Shown here: positions 1 to 12,438 of the stretch, one piece after another
Layout of the letters: the number at the start of each line of letters is the position of its first letter
Position numbering within the stretch: position 1 is the first letter of the stretch
Assembly: GCA_023362775.1 (NCBI GenBank)
Contig: JALMGJ010000005.1
Coordinates: 36,885,463-36,949,462 of the forward strand
DNA: 64,000 nt
From: Charina bottae
Taxonomy: Eukaryota; Chordata; Lepidosauria; Squamata; Charinaidae
Reading direction: 5' to 3'
Notes under the pieces: generated by a model
Seen by the model: the letters and a program-made list of their open reading frames with translations, nothing else
What the model was told of the DNA's origin: nothing
Databases searched by the model: none
Position numbers and translations under genes: made by a program

Positions 1-378
1 TAAGTTAACTGATTTTTGGAATAAAGACTAACATCTGTTAGTCTTGCCTTATTTTCACCTGTTTTCCTTTTTCTTTAACTATTTGTTTCTAGATTGTGTG
101 GCATGGGTTCAGTGGCAAAGAACTTAATGCTGACAAACTTGTCTCCTTGTGGCCAAAGGAGAAGAACTTGAAATGCTAGGAAAGGAAACCACAGACATTC
201 AATAACGCAACTATTTTCCATAGAATTTGTGTTTCCTTTTGACCCCAGGGTTACTCCTAAAAATTAATGGAGAAATCCAATACAGAACAAACATCTGCAA
301 CACATCATAGCATGAGGCTTCTTTGTAGAAATGAGCACTGTTTACATCAGCAGGGATATTTTTAAATGACTAGAAAGT

Positions 379-422
379 TGTGTGTGTGTGTGTGTGTGTG
401 TGTGTATACACACACACACATA
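379..422. repeat. (TG)n followed by (CA)n microsatellite
   Basis: About 13 TG units run directly into TATA and then CA units, so the tract is nearly self-complementary and could fold back on itself. Confidence 0.9.
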
Positions 423-2613
423 CTGTATATAAACTTTCATAAAATAAAACCGGAGGGAAACACAGCTGTAAATCCTCTTTGCTGGTATCTTTGTTTAAGT
501 GAAGAGCACACATTTGTACCCTATCATGGTAAATTCTTTTATTTTTTTCATCAGTTTCAGTGGCAACATTCATTTACATTCCAAGTGACACTTTAAAATA
601 ACTTCTCCTGCTGAATCCAGAAACTGAGATAGTTCACTCTGGTCTTCTGCTTGAAGCTTCTACCTTTGGAGCAAAAGTTTAGTTTGTTTCAGGGTTGAAA
701 TACTCAATTTCCATTGGTTAGGACAGGTCCAGCTTGACAGTTCAGAGGTATCTTGCCAAAGTGCTGTTTTGTTCCACACCCTCTATCAGTTGGATTCCCT
801 TCTACTGGTGGAGCCTGCTCTGTTACCCTTAGCAGGCTTTGATAGCCATCTTGCATCCTCACCAATCCTGCAAATTGAGTTATTCTAGAGTAAATAGAAA
901 AAGCAGCCAAGAGCACCCAAGATACAGTTTTAAAATTGTTTGATGGACCCAAAGCTGTTCTCTGCACCAGAAAGTAGTATGAATAACAGTTATATTCTAT
1001 TGTCACAATATATTTTGTTTTCATAATAAGATTTCACAAAGAACAACAGTTATTTCATAACCTACAATGATCATGTCAAGATAGGAAACATTGAGTAAAA
1101 AAAATCCTATACATTTTTAATAATATATGCAAGACATAACTAGGGAAACACTAAGATTTACCATCTTTTATGGGTATAAAATTGCTCAGGTCCCATCAGT
1201 AAAAATGAAAGACTTGCTTAATGTTCTGAATGTAGATTGATTGAATGCTAGTCAATTCATCCATTTTAGACATTAGTTTTTCACAGGAAATATATCAGTG
1301 GGAAAAGGGAAAATTACTATCTACTTGTTAATCAATAACAGTGATCAAAAATAATTGCTGCCAGCTATTTAGACTGCAGTGGATGTTTGCCCTCTGCAGA
1401 ATTCCGCATATCTGCACTAATTGCAAACTAAGATTATATCAGTGCTGTTGGTAAGGATACTCTTAATTTGTTTTTGCTAGTTTCAATAACAGAATCTGAA
1501 CTTCCTTTACAAAACATCCAGTACCTATGGAATATTGCCAGGGATTAACCAATAGTGGGTTTTTTTCCCCCTGCTGACAAGTTCTATTTCTCATGAATAG
1601 CAAAAATCCCCAGCAGACGAAAGTCATTTGCCATTTGATTCAGAACATCAACATATATTTATGTGTAGTGGTAGACTAAAAAACTAATAAGCAAATTTAT
1701 GCACATACTAAATTTTAGATGTTGATGATTCTAGTAAAGTATTGCAATATATTTTTGCAGTTTTATTTTCGGTGTGCTATTTTTTGAACTGTTCATTAAT
1801 ACATTCTCATAGATTATAAATTATATTATGACAATAGAATTGTGCCTATTTTTGTCACTGCAGACACCGTCTTTCTAGCCTTTATGGGGGGGGTTGTACT
1901 TCCATTTCTATTGATTTACCCTTTTTTTTCTCCCCTCCCTCTCTTTTTTTATTTTCTCATTAAGCTTCAATACAGTTTTCACTGCTGCTGCAAGTTTTGC
2001 CCCATTGTCACCCTGTAATAACACTGGGTTTGTAAATAAATCCTTTACATTACTGAAAAGGATTTGATAGAGTGTTGGCTTGTGCCAAATGATGCTGAGG
2101 AGAAAGCTGTTAAGCCTGACTAATAATTGAAACCAGCTGTACCACCAAGCAGGCATGCTGGGTAATGATCCTCAAAATACAGTACACACTGCATGAAAAT
2201 AATAGATTCTCTCTTTTCTTTCAAACTATTTGGCAGCCCCTTCCGTTCAAAGGTCTTTTGATAGTCTGTTGTTTCCCTCCTCCTATATTACAAAAAGGAC
2301 CCACTTAGACTTTAAAACGCTTAATTCATGAACCTATATGTACCTTGGCAGTTTCCTTTGGTGAGAAAGCCAGGGAGCTATCAATGGAAAGGAGCAACTC
2401 CATTTCAGGACCATGTTTCCTCTGTAACAAGGCCAAAGGTTTTACATTTGACATCTCTCTTCCTCTGGTACTGATGAAAACAAAGATAAGCAGGCTCTTT
2501 GAGAATGAAAAAAAGATTGTTGCTTCCAGACACTATTACCCAATAGAAGAAAGAGAAGGGCTTTGATGGAGTCAGTGATGATCCATCCTGAACAGTGCAT
2601 TAGCGTGTTTGAG

Positions 2614-4094
2614 TTGTGGCTTCTTCCGGGGCAGAAATTGCAGATTGAAGACAGCTCTATGAAAAGCGGAGCCGACCGTGGTGGAATGAAGAGCCAGCGA
2701 GTAGACCAGCTCTTCAATAAGTTATCTCCGGACAAGTGCTCCAGACAGCTTCTCCTCACGAGGAGACTGCAAGACAGCAGTCTCCAGCAGGTTTAGAACT
2801 CTGGGAGAGGAGAGAATAACCATCTTGCTCAAACTGCAATCAGCACCTTTGAAAGGACACTAAGTTCGCCTACTTCCTTTTCTAATCACTTTCAGAAACT
2901 GCTTGTTAACTGCTTTTCAGCTATTAGGAACCTTTGGATCAACAGGTTTTACAGCTTCAGGTGAGTTTCCTTCAATCCTTATCAAAAGAAGTTTTAAATA
3001 CAAGTTTAAGGATTTAAAAAAACAGTTTTTTTTTAATAAACAGCAAAAGGGTGATTAAAACTTGGATTTTAGAAAGTTACAAATGGACTAAGGGTCCAGA
3101 TAAATTTGAAATAAGATTTTGGAATGAATTATAAAGAATCCTGGAAAATGCTTTTGTTTTAAATACTTAAAAAAAAACCCTAATAAGATAAGACTTTAAA
3201 ATTGGACACTAGAGGGAACTAAAGATTATAATTAAAGGAGAACACTCAAACTCGACTTACAAATACAGAATGAAGCAAAATATTTTAACATTGGACATAT
3301 TGAAGGTTATTTTTGAACAATGGACCCAGAAGTTAATTTTAATAGTGTCTGCCTCTATAGATAGACTGTATGTTATGAAAGAGGAACATGTTTTACCTGA
3401 CAAGATTGAAAGTAATTTGAAAGTGGATTTAAAAATGACAGACTACAAGAATGACATTGAAAAAGATGTTACGCTGAACATACAAAAGAAACCGGCTGAT
3501 GTCTTAATAATTAAAAGAGCTATACAAATAACAAACCAAGAGAGTGACCTGGATAATTTTCCTATATTGGATTTATACAAGAGGCTTGTTAAGTTTGGAA
3601 GAATTTTGTGAGAAGGGACAAAGAAAAATGAAAAGAAATCAAGTTCTACAACATTATTTGAAGGGACTGAAGATCAAGATTGTTAGCAGTAAAAGGAAGG
3701 AATATAAAGTTGGTTTATTTGATCAAAGTTAAAATAGATATGTTTTTATCTCTGGTAACACTTAATGGGCTTTTGCTGACATCAGGACTGAAATGATGAG
3801 TCTTTAAGGATTTGTTTATAGATAAGAGATGGGATATGGGAAGAAGAGATTGTTGTATTTTGAGAGAAGATGACAAGTTACTAAAATTGTTTATACTTGT
3901 GATGAAGGGGGAAGTTATTTCTTTATATGTTTATTTTCTTTTTCCTTATATATTCTTATTTTTCTCTCTTTTCTATTTTTCTTTCTATTTTTTTTTCTTT
4001 TCTGCACTATTTTTTCTTTTTTTTCCTTTTAGTTTATATTAGTTTTTATTGTTGTAATTGTAATTTTTAATAAAATTACTATAAAAAACGGATA
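2614..4094 (+). mobile_element. L1-like non-autonomous element, copy A1 (full length, 1481 bp)
   Basis: A dispersed element is flanked by a 9-bp direct repeat GTGTTTGAG at 2605-2613 and 4095-4103. It is homologous end to end with the inverted copy at 15967-17445, and the lengths, 1481 and 1479 bp, nearly agree. It begins near CTTCTTCCGGGG, ends with AATAAAATTACTATAAAAAA and has no RT region. Two short overlapping frames (3270-3611 and 3544-3732) have clear counterparts in the other copy, so the element once carried a coding segment. The T/C-rich tract at 3930-4030 belongs to the element. A half-L1 (HAL1-like) element is my best guess; the family is not recognised with certainty. Confidence 0.75.
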
Positions 4095-4283
4095 GTGTTT
4101 GAGGTGTCATCAGAGCCTGGGTGCTGGAATATGATTATGTCAGAATGACTGCAGGGATGCTTGGATTTGTGTGTTAACAGTGTGGGCATGGCTCTTTTTC
4201 TGCTGGGGTCTGCATATCCAAAGAACCTTTGTCTAAACACACCCAATTTAGCCAAACATACTTCAACCCTGGAAACTTTAGAG

Positions 4284-4559
4284 CAGGGCTTTCCAAAGTT
4301 TTCCTGCGGCGACACACCAACCGCCGTTGGTGTGTCGCCGCAGGAAAACCCGGAAGTGCCACCGTTGCGGCAGCGCGCAAAAACTCTGAAGTGCTGCTGC
4401 CGCTTTCAGTTTTTGCACGCCACCGTTGGTGTGTCGCCGCGGGAAAACCCGGAAGCGCTGATGATTATGATGATCAGCGCTTCCGGGTTGTGTGGCGATA
4501 CACCAGACTCTGTGTGGCAACACACTTTTGTGTCGTGACACACCGTTTGGAAAGCTCTG
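4284..4559 (+). mobile_element. hAT-type MITE, family CAGAGCTTTCC, copy 1 (276 bp)
   Basis: The terminal inverted repeats (CAGGGCTTTCCAAA and the complement of CAGAGCTTTCCAAA) are bounded by an exact 8-bp duplication CTTTAGAG at 4276-4283 and 4560-4567, the hAT signature. The interior is GC-rich and built of repeated palindromes around GACACACCAACGG and GGAAAACCCGGAAG. It has no transposase. It shares ends with the copies at 23114, 37084 and 53040. Confidence 0.88.
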
Positions 4560-4781
4560 CTTTAGAGTTTAGCTTAAACCTCTAAGCTTAAAAGTAGCAG
4601 GTGTATGCTTCCGTGTGTCTATCCCACCTCTGCTTTGACAGTGCAGTGCCAGTGAATTTACTATGAATGAGCAATAGCAAAGTTTGGGATGGGGACAGAG
4701 AAAGAAAAGTGAAATACAACCAGCTCTCATTTCTAATGTCCCTTTTCTTGTGATTAATTCAAATGTTTCACTAGATAAGGA

Positions 4782-4925
4782 AGTTTATTTATTTATTTAT
4801 TTATTTATTTATTTGTCATATTTATACCCCGCCCATCTCCCCCACAAGGAGGGACCCTGGGCGGTTCACAACAAAAGTTTAAAATCAGTAAAGAAACTAT
4901 AGATAACAATAATAAACAATAAATT
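4782..4925 (-). mobile_element. L2/CR1-type LINE 3' tail fragment
   Basis: On the minus strand this reads as the common reptile LINE end: a short sequence with GGGCGG motifs (complement of CCGCCCATCTCC) followed by an AAATA simple repeat. It starts with (TATT)n on the + strand. It is truncated at its 5' end with no coding sequence. Confidence 0.6.
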
Positions 4926-6055
4926 GTGGGAGATAGATGAATTGCTGTGTACAAGAACTGCAATGATGTAGGACACTCAATGAGTAAATTCTGCTTTCTC
5001 TGATGATAATGTGTGTGTTTAATTCACTCTTGCATTTCCCTTCATCATTTTATCTTTGCTCTCATGGAGAAAGATAATCTGACATCATCATCACATGAAC
5101 ATAGTTATCTGTAGAGCTGTTAAGGCTACTGGAAACTCTCTATGTATTTGGTTGAGACTGCTGTTCTAGACTTTTGCAATGCCCCAAGTGGATGTAGCCT
5201 GCCTCAGTGCACTTAGTGCTTAGAAATCCTATTAATCTTCTTTGAGTGCCTGGCTGATTGTCCATTCCATAAATCCCCTGGGAAACAGCAGGTTGGTTGG
5301 CAACAGGCGTATGTCATTAGATGCTGCTCCCAAAGAGCTGAAATGAGTAATCCCCTCTATATTACTGCTGCACAGTTGTATTAGAATTTAATCAGTGTTG
5401 TTGCAACCCATTAGGAGCACCTTGTTCTTCTGTTAAGTTTCCTGATCATGTCTTACTAGCTGTGGTTTCAGTTGCAGTCAATAAAGATGTCATGCTAATG
5501 GTTTTCTTGGTCAATATTCTATGACTTGGCCAAAGAAGTTGGGAGGGTTCTCAGTGACTTTTCAGAAGCCACAAGCAAGTTTCAAGGCAGTGGGTGTGGT
5601 ACTTTACATCTCTGAAATAAGCTGAGTTTCCTTTAGCAATAACTGTAGGTCTTTACTGCTTTGTGCTTTGTTGTAAAGGTGCACCGTTTAGCAATACTAA
5701 TCTTGTATGAATAATAGTTGGTAAAACAAATGATATACTGTAAAAGGGTTCAGGATGAGTTGCCTAATGAGTGGGTTGATATCTCCCAAAAAGGAGCCAA
5801 TATTGAATGGTATGAAAGCCAAACCGTTTTCCTCCCCACAGTCATGTTGGGAAATGTATGTTTAGGGTGGCGAGGGTGAATTTAGGGTATAACTTGGAAA
5901 GAAAATGAGCTGAAAACTATAGTATGGGCACTCGTGACAGGTTGTATGCAGCCTCCTGATTCAGTCTATCACAGCTATGTCTAACTCTTTTCAGTGATGT
6001 CCCTAGAACTGGCAAACTCTGAGCAGCTTCATAGTTGCATTTTTCATCTTTTTAG

Positions 6056-6157
6056 GTAGCTCGTCGGTGGGGGATTCAGAAAAATCGACCAGCTATGAAC
6101 TATGACAAGCTCAGCCGCTCTCTTCGTTATTACTATGAAAAAGGCATCATGCAAAAG
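6056..6157 (+). CDS. ETV5: ETV5 penultimate exon (ETS domain, second half)
   Basis: This 102-nt exon has an acceptor after a pyrimidine-rich stretch ending in AG at 6054-6055 and a donor GTAAGG at 6158. It starts in phase 0 and encodes [10 protein letters not shown] through GIMQK. It contains helix 3 of the ETS fold with the two DNA-contacting arginines (RSLRYYY), all intact. Confidence 0.95.
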
Positions 6158-6864
6158 GTAAGGGAGCCTTTTATCCACACTACATGGGAACAGTGTGGTT
6201 ACATAGAGATAGTTTTTGGCATGAAGATGGCTTTTTTTGTTTTTGGATTAGCCTTCCTCCTATTCTGTCTGCCTGACTGAAAGAATTCAGCCAGCATGCT
6301 GTTCCTTGGTATTTTTCCAAACAAGTAGCTTACATTTATTTGGGGGGAAGGGGTGGGGGGGAGCCTTGCTTGGGATGGGAATGCTAACAGTGCCACGAAG
6401 CCCGCCTTATTATTAACATCTTCTCCACTTGGATTTTATATGTATTTTATTGATATTGTAAATTTTATATGTTTAACTTGTTGTTTTGTGAACCGCCCAG
6501 AGTCCTCTGGCTGGAGGAGATGGGCGGTAATACAAATTTAAATAATAAATAAATAAGCAAGCAAGCAAGCAAAGCTGGTTACTTTGCATCTCAGTCATTC
6601 TTCGTCTGTATTATTCTAACGGAAACTTGTCTTTCTTCCCAGGTGGCCGGAGAGCGGTATGTCTACAAGTTTGTTTGTGATCCTGATGCCCTTTTTTCCA
6701 TGGCCTTCCCTGACAATCAACGCCCATTCTTAAAAGCTGAACCGGACTGCCATGTGAACGAAGATGACACCTTACCTCTGACACATTTTGAAGATAATTC
6801 CGCATACCTCCTTGACCTGGATCGATGCAGCAGCCTCCCATATGCAGAGGCCTTTGCTTACTGA
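6056..6864 (+). CDS. ETV5: ETV5, last two coding exons (partial gene, join 6056-6157 and 6643-6864)
   Basis: This is the C-terminal part of a nuclear ETS-domain transcription factor of the PEA3 group (ETV1/ETV4/ETV5), which binds GGAA/T DNA. The two exons are in phase and give 107 residues. The first 34 residues carry the recognition-helix half of the ETS domain ([18 protein letters not shown], then [13 protein letters not shown]). The second exon continues with [17 protein letters not shown] and [13 protein letters not shown] and ends in a short acidic C-terminal tail closing with [10 protein letters not shown]. That tail and the neighbouring TRA2B gene favour ETV5 over ETV1 and ETV4. The N-terminal activation domain and the first half of the ETS domain must lie upstream; I searched 1-6055 and saw no exon encoding them. 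Both splice junctions are canonical AG/GT. The gene assignment rests on remembered family sequence, not on a database search. Confidence 0.93.
6390..6572 (+). mobile_element. L2/CR1-type LINE 3' tail in the last ETV5 intron
   Basis: The consensus tail AACCGCCCAGAGTCC, then GGAGATGGGCGG, then (AATA)n and (AGCA)n lies within the 485-bp intron. It is in the sense orientation of ETV5 and ends about 70 bp before the terminal exon. Confidence 0.65.
6643..6864 (+). CDS. ETV5: ETV5 terminal coding exon
   Basis: The acceptor is the AG at 6641-6642 after a TCTTTCTTCCC tract. The exon encodes 73 residues ([16 protein letters not shown] onward) and stops at TGA 6862-6864. The reading frame is continuous with the preceding exon across the 485-bp intron. 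Confidence 0.95.
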   Translation: MAGERYVYKFVCDPDALFSMAFPDNQRPFLKAEPDCHVNEDDTLPLTHFEDNSAYLLDLDRCSSLPYAEAFAY

Positions 6865-8177
6865 CTTGCTCAGCAACTGACACTGGAGACTTCAGCTCCA
6901 ACAACTAAGGGCAAATTACTTTTATAAAGAATTTCTGTTCATAAAACGGCTCCTTGCAGATATTATCAGAAGAAGATAAATTACTTTGAGACCCTCTACC
7001 CTTGAAAACTGACTATAACATGGCTAGTGAATAGGATATCCAGTTCTTGATTCCTTGGCTACAGTCATGAAAAACATTAGGCAGGTGGCGGGGGGGGGGG
7101 GGAGCAAGGGGAAGGCCATGACTTCTGGGCCCTGTTGCTAGGAACATGTGTGATGTATTGTACATGTTTGCAGGACTCGAAGAGACTGTGTGATTAGCAG
7201 ATTGTCAAGAAAAAATGCTATGTAACAATCACAATTTTTGTACTCCACCTTGTATAAGGGAAAGGACTCTGATTTGCAGAGAAAATGAGGAGCCGGTGCA
7301 GCGAAAGCCCTTTCAGAAGAGGTTGTGGCTTAGTGTGAGACAGCTGGCTTGACTGAGTTAGCTCAGCCACTTCCCCCCCAGGTTCTCAGCGCAAAACTCT
7401 TCAATCTGAGGAAGCCTTTTCTTCTGGTTTGGTTTTTTTTCCTTTTTGTTGTTATTACTGATCTCAGAAAGTCAATCCAAAGGACAGCACTTAGATACGC
7501 AAACCTTTTTAATCTAGCAGGCCACCCTCTCTGTTGAAAGGCTGCATGTGAACGGCTTACTTTTAGAGATGGGAAAGGGGGCTTGGCCACAAAACTACCG
7601 AGATTATGGGGCAGTGTTTGAATCCAGATGTTCGTCGGTTGGGCTTTTTTCCCCCTAATCAAAGGCAGTTTCACCTTTGGGCAGTGCTGTTGCCTTCTTG
7701 CTTCTGGCAGCATTTATACTAAAGGTGCTGCAGCTTGGGAGGAAGTAATTGAAATGCATGCCCTACCCTATGCAGCTTTGTTGTCTGCCTCTGCACTAGA
7801 TGCTGCCCCAAAAGAGTTTACACAGCTTGCTCTGCATTCAGAATGCGTTCTTTCTCAACAGCAAATGAGAGTTGCTTGGCTTTTTCTCCATTAGAGAACA
7901 GTATGTCTGCCATACAAGGCAGCTGTACTCACTGAACTTCCCCAAGATAGCAGTTTTGATCCTTTGGTAGCATTCACCTCACTACTGCTGAACTATTTTT
8001 TCCAATGGTTGCTGAGCTTGCAAGCAAGAGAGATGAAGCATGTGTACACAGATGTATTTTTCGCTTAGGTTGTGTTACACTCTCAGATATTTGATGCCCA
8101 TTGAAGATTTTAAGAAATATTAAAACTTTTTTTTGTAAAAATTCAGAGAATGGGGAGAAAGTCCAAGTTACTCAGTG

Positions 8178-8224
8178 TATGTGTGTATACATACATACAT
8201 ACATACATGTATGTGTATATTTAT
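8178..8224. repeat. (TACA)n/(TATG)n microsatellite in ETV5 3'UTR
   Basis: A run of TGTGTATACATACATACATA type repeats that is partly self-complementary. Confidence 0.8.
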
Positions 8225-8693
8225 AAAATATCTCTTGCTCCTTCAGAAATCCCCCTCTGCTCTTTCCTGTGAGCCTTGCTGGCATGCACCAGTAATGTGC
8301 TTGGCCTAAATATGCATCTGGGCTCCGTGTTTCATTGTAAATGCTGTATAGGATTCTTTTTTCTGCTTTGATAACTTGGGGGAATTTTGAGTAGCTTCCC
8401 CTTTTTTTTTTAAACTCTTTATAAACGACTCAGCAACTCTCCCCGGAATGTATCAGGTGGCCTGTCACAAAGCACAGGGTGGCAGCAGCAAACTGCTGCC
8501 ATCCCCATCCTGCCCCAGGGCTGAACCAAACCAGTGGGATTAACTGTGTTATTTTTGTTTGTCAATTTCTTTAATTTGGTTTGGGAGTACATAGTACAAA
8601 AAGGGTTAATCTGAGGATTGATGTGAAATGATTATTGCCTGAGCAGGGCTTATATATCTCCTGCAAAGCTGCATTACGTTCTGTACTGTGTAC

Positions 8694-8699
8694 AATAAA
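8694..8699 (+). terminator. ETV5: ETV5 polyadenylation signal AATAAA
   Basis: A canonical hexamer in the context GTGTACAATAAAGG is followed by a T- and TG-rich stretch (TTTTTGCTTTCTG), as expected for a cleavage site. It is the only well-placed hexamer downstream of the stop that would end a 3'UTR of about 1.85 kb. Confidence 0.7.
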
Positions 8700-10239
8700 G
8701 GATTTTTGCTTTCTGTTCAGGCACTGCTAGCATTGTTTCTCTTCCTTTGTTTCAAGCACTGGCATGTAAAGATGGGCTGATCTGCTCCTTGAGCCCTTCA
8801 GAGTCTTGCTATCTTTGTATTTGGGCTTCTTGACCATTTTTACTTGCACTAGTTTGTCAAGCCAGCAAGTCATTTTTCCCTCATAATTGTGCAACTTGCT
8901 GACTTAAGTGACTCCCAAGGACAGTCAATATCACAGCCACAGAACTTTGCAGTCCTCCCAGAACACTCTTATCGCATCGCATCTCATTCATCACTAACCC
9001 TCAGCATCTCCTATCTTATTTTACAGATTCCTTTCCATGCATGCCAAAATATGTTATGATCAGAATATATTTTTGAAATTGTAATTATTTTATTCTTGCT
9101 CCAAAATCTGAGAATATAATGGTACTGTCCCCCAGACCATTTATCTTTGTGACAATTCAGAGATAAAATATGGCATAGTAATCACATCCAGCCCAGGGTC
9201 ACCCAGTATGATTTGTGTAAAGTTAGGCTGTTGTGCAGACTGATGGCTGTAATGCAGCTGGGCAAAATTACGTGTGCTGCAGTTGGATCTAGATGGGTTG
9301 GCAGTTAGGGAAATGATACATTAACTGCAAGTGATCTAAAATTATGCTATTCCTTTTGTACCTAGTCCTGTTAACATCCTCTCCATTTCTTTCTGAGACT
9401 CTTTGCTAGTAGCTAATCAATAAGCAGTGCAAAAGTATTGTGTTCAAGAGTAAATATTTAACAGATGTTGCTGTGTCAGTAGGAGGGCTGCAGATGCTGC
9501 TTTTCAGTATCTGACTGCTTTTCATTGCTTTAAAATAAGAATGTTAACCTTTTTTTAAACTCAACTATAAATTTATTGGGCTAAGTTTAAATAGGCTTGT
9601 AACTTCACAAATCTGCTTGTGGTTGCATTCAGTCTCTAGGGAAGGATCTTACTATTGACTCTTCATAATAGTCATAAATGAGGTTCTAAAAGCAGGTCAA
9701 GGCCAACTGTATCCTGAATTTGGAAATCAAAGCCAATTTATCTAGCAAATTCCAAAAAGTAAGAGAAGGTGACATGTTAGGTTCTTTCAAAGGTCCACAC
9801 TGAAACAACCCATTGCTAACTCTAGGAACCTCCTGGCTCTGTTGCTCTCCCCCTTTGTGGATCTTACCTTCTCATCTGCCTTTTCTAACCAAGCAGGTAA
9901 AGACTGAAGCAATAAGGATTAATAAGGATTAACATTTGTTTCCTTCATTCTTTTCTAATCAGCTATGTGCAGCAAAAAGATGATGGCGTATTGCCCCCTG
10001 AAACCTTATTTGGTAATTGTTCCCCATTTCTGTTGAAAAGTTGCTAAGCTAACATGGCAGCCAGCATAGAAAGTAGAGAAACAATGCAATTTATTATGGT
10101 GATACTGAAGAAATGTTAGACAACTGAAATAGGCCTGAATAGATCAGTGGTTTACCTCTGACAGAAAGATGTTTGAGATCCCCTTTGAAAGAGAAATAAA
10201 TGCTGGCCTAAGAAGCATAAGTCTTTTAGTACAGAGAGA

Positions 10240-10650
10240 TATTTTTGTTGTTGTTCAGTCGTTTAGTTGTGTCCGACTCTTCGTGACCTCATGGACCATA
10301 GCACGCCAGGCCTTCCTGTCCTCCACTGTCTCCCGGAGTTTACTCAAATTCATGTTTGTTACATCGGTGATGCTATCTAACCATCTCATCCTCTGCCGTC
10401 CCCTTCTCCTTTTGCCTTCAGTCTTTCCCAGCATCAGGGTCTTTTCCAGTGAATCCTCTCTTTGCATTAGGTGGCCAAAGTATTTGAGCTTCAGCTTCAC
10501 TATCTGTCCTTCCAATGAGCAGTCAGGGTTGATTTCCTTTAGGATTGACTGATTTGACCTCCTTGCAGTCCAAGGGACTCTTTAAGAGTCTTCTCCAGCA
10601 CCACAGTTCGAAAGCATCAATTCTTCGGTGCTCAGCCTTCCTTATGGAGA
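10240..10650 (-). mobile_element. RTE/BovB LINE, 3' end fragment
   Basis: Minus-strand translation (10255-10515) gives the C-terminus of the Bov[41 protein letters not shown] and [18 protein letters not shown]. The (−)-strand 3' tail is at the left, where GTTGTTGTT appears on the + strand. It is 5' truncated and non-functional, and homologous to the copy at 39377-40008. Confidence 0.9.
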
Positions 10651-10761
10651 GATATTTAAATATGTGAATATTAGGACCTTTATCCTGAAACTTTAAAAAG
10701 AGAGAGAATTAATCCCTTTACCTACAGACTGGAAGCTGGTACTTCCTATCTATTTTTTTTT

Positions 10762-10987
10762 AGAATTTTTATCCCGCCTTTATTATTTTTATAAATAACT
10801 CAAGGCGGCGAACATACCTAATACTCTTTCCTCCTCTTTTCCCCACAACAACCCTGTGAGGTGAGTTGGGCTGAGAGAGAGTGACTGGCCCAAGGTCACC
10901 CAGCCGGCTTTCATGCCTAAGGCAGGACTAGAACTCACAGTCTCCTGGTTTCTAGTCTGGTGCCTTAACCACTACACCAAACTGGCT
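10762..10987 (-). mobile_element. tRNA-derived SINE, tail type A
   Basis: On the minus strand it starts with GCCAGTTTGGTGTAGTGGTT (A-box region) and carries a B-box-like GAGTTCTAGTCC. It then has the core TTGGGCCAGTCACTCTCTC and an end rich in TTATAAAAATAATAAAGGCG. It is near full length at about 226 bp. Confidence 0.8.
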
Positions 10988-12235
10988 TTGGAATTTCCTC
11001 TTTGAATTGACAACATGGAAAAGCAGTGGACAGTTTTTGCAAAATGCTAACACTCATATTGATTTTTCCACATATAAAGAATAATAAATACCTGAAAGGG
11101 AAGAAAATCAGGCATATGAATCAGTCTTTACTCTTTCAAATCATCAACATTCCTAGCTTCAAAGAATTCAAGAATGTAATTCACCTGTTGTTGAAGTTCA
11201 AGTATGAACTGTGCATTTCTAAATATATTGTCATGTGTTCCAGTGACAGCTTGGGAATGAGTCAAGCCTCATTTATTTGTGATTTCTTAATATTATCTGA
11301 CATGTTTATTGGGGCTTGCTGGGATAAGGGGTTCTGTGATGCAGCTCAAATGAAAAATGCAAGGAAGTCAACAGAATAGGAATTACTAGAGGTTTTTCTG
11401 CCAATAGCATAATGCATATATTGCCTTGAGAATCTCTATAACCCATGGATCTCAAGAATTATATAAAAACAAATGCTGTCATTCTGGCACTACTGGTACC
11501 TAACTGTTACTAATTAGTTTGGAGACTGACAGCCTAGTATAGCATCCCTGACATGGTGCCTGTGGTGGTAACTGTCCTGCCCCAGTTTCATGACAGTTGT
11601 AATACAAAACATCTAGAAGATACTTTTCTGAGGTGGCCTCCACTAAGACAGAACTTTATGAAATTGCTTTAGACCTGTTTTGCTTCTGAAACAGTGAAAT
11701 TGCAGCACTGTTCTGTTTGATAAAGTGGGAAAATGTGAATGTTTGTTTTCTTTGCATGCATTTGTTGAAAAGCAGTTACTTGTGAACGCTGAGTTACCAT
11801 GGCAATTAATTTTCCTTAATGTGGAATATAGTTACAGGAGATGTGTTTCAGAAAGGATAAATTATACTGCCAGGATATTTCCCAAAGTGCTCCTCTGAAT
11901 AAAAAATTATAAAACAGATGTTAAGCAGTAATTTGAGTTTAAGTTCTGAAAACTCTGCCCACCATCTTTACCTTTCTTAAGAAATAACTTCAGCTTTTCC
12001 CAGGACATTCCAGTAATCTCTTTGATCCATTCCATCTGCCATTATCTTCTACTTTCCTCAGCCTGCTATCAGGTTCTTAGACAGTTGTCTCAAATCTGGA
12101 GTAATCCTTTTCTGTGAATGAATCATAGAGCTTAACAAGATTTATTAAAATGAAAAGGATAGGATTACAACAGTTTCAGCAAGTAAACTGTTGCCCATTC
12201 ATACTCATTTATCTCTTAAAACGAGTGTAGAGCCT

Positions 12236-12345
12236 TCACAATTTCTTTCTACCAGCCTACTGTGAACTGCCTACTAACCGCCCAGAGTCCCCTATTCGGG
12301 GAGATGGGTGGGGATAAATTAAATAAATAAATAAACAAACAAACT
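12236..12345 (+). mobile_element. L2/CR1-type LINE tail fragment
   Basis: AACCGCCCAGAGTCCCC and GGAGATGGGTGG are followed by (AATA)n and (AAAC)n. Only the last 100 or so bp of the element are present. Confidence 0.6.
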
Positions 12346-12438
12346 GGTGAGGAGGTGGCTCTTTTTTACTGCTAATGGGTGAGTCTGCAGGTGTCTATTT
12401 ACATTTTTTTTATCCTAAATCCTTATCAGCCTGCAAAT

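Larger units (their letters stand above)
1..6055 (+). other. ETV5: ETV5 intron (partial, window starts inside it)
   Basis: No coding exon is visible. The stretch holds a (TG)n/(CA)n microsatellite, a full-length L1-like non-autonomous element (2614-4094), a hAT MITE (4284-4559) and an inverted L2-type LINE tail (about 4782-4925). The rest, including 430-2600 and 4930-6055, is AT-rich unique-looking sequence in which I see nothing definite. Confidence 0.7.
6865..8725 (+). other. ETV5: ETV5 3' untranslated region
   Basis: This is the sequence from the stop codon to shortly beyond a canonical AATAAA at 8694-8699. It includes a G-homopolymer near 7090 and a TACA/TATG microsatellite near 8185-8215. 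It holds no ORF of note. The cleavage position, about 15-25 nt past the signal, is inferred. Confidence 0.75.

Noticed and set aside
366..596. Short frames across the (TG)n tract
   Set aside because: Translations are Val/Cys or Thr/His runs from the microsatellite.
6056..6864. ETV1 or ETV4 instead of ETV5
   Set aside because: The ETS half is shared by all three, but the C-terminal tail and linkage to TRA2B favour ETV5.
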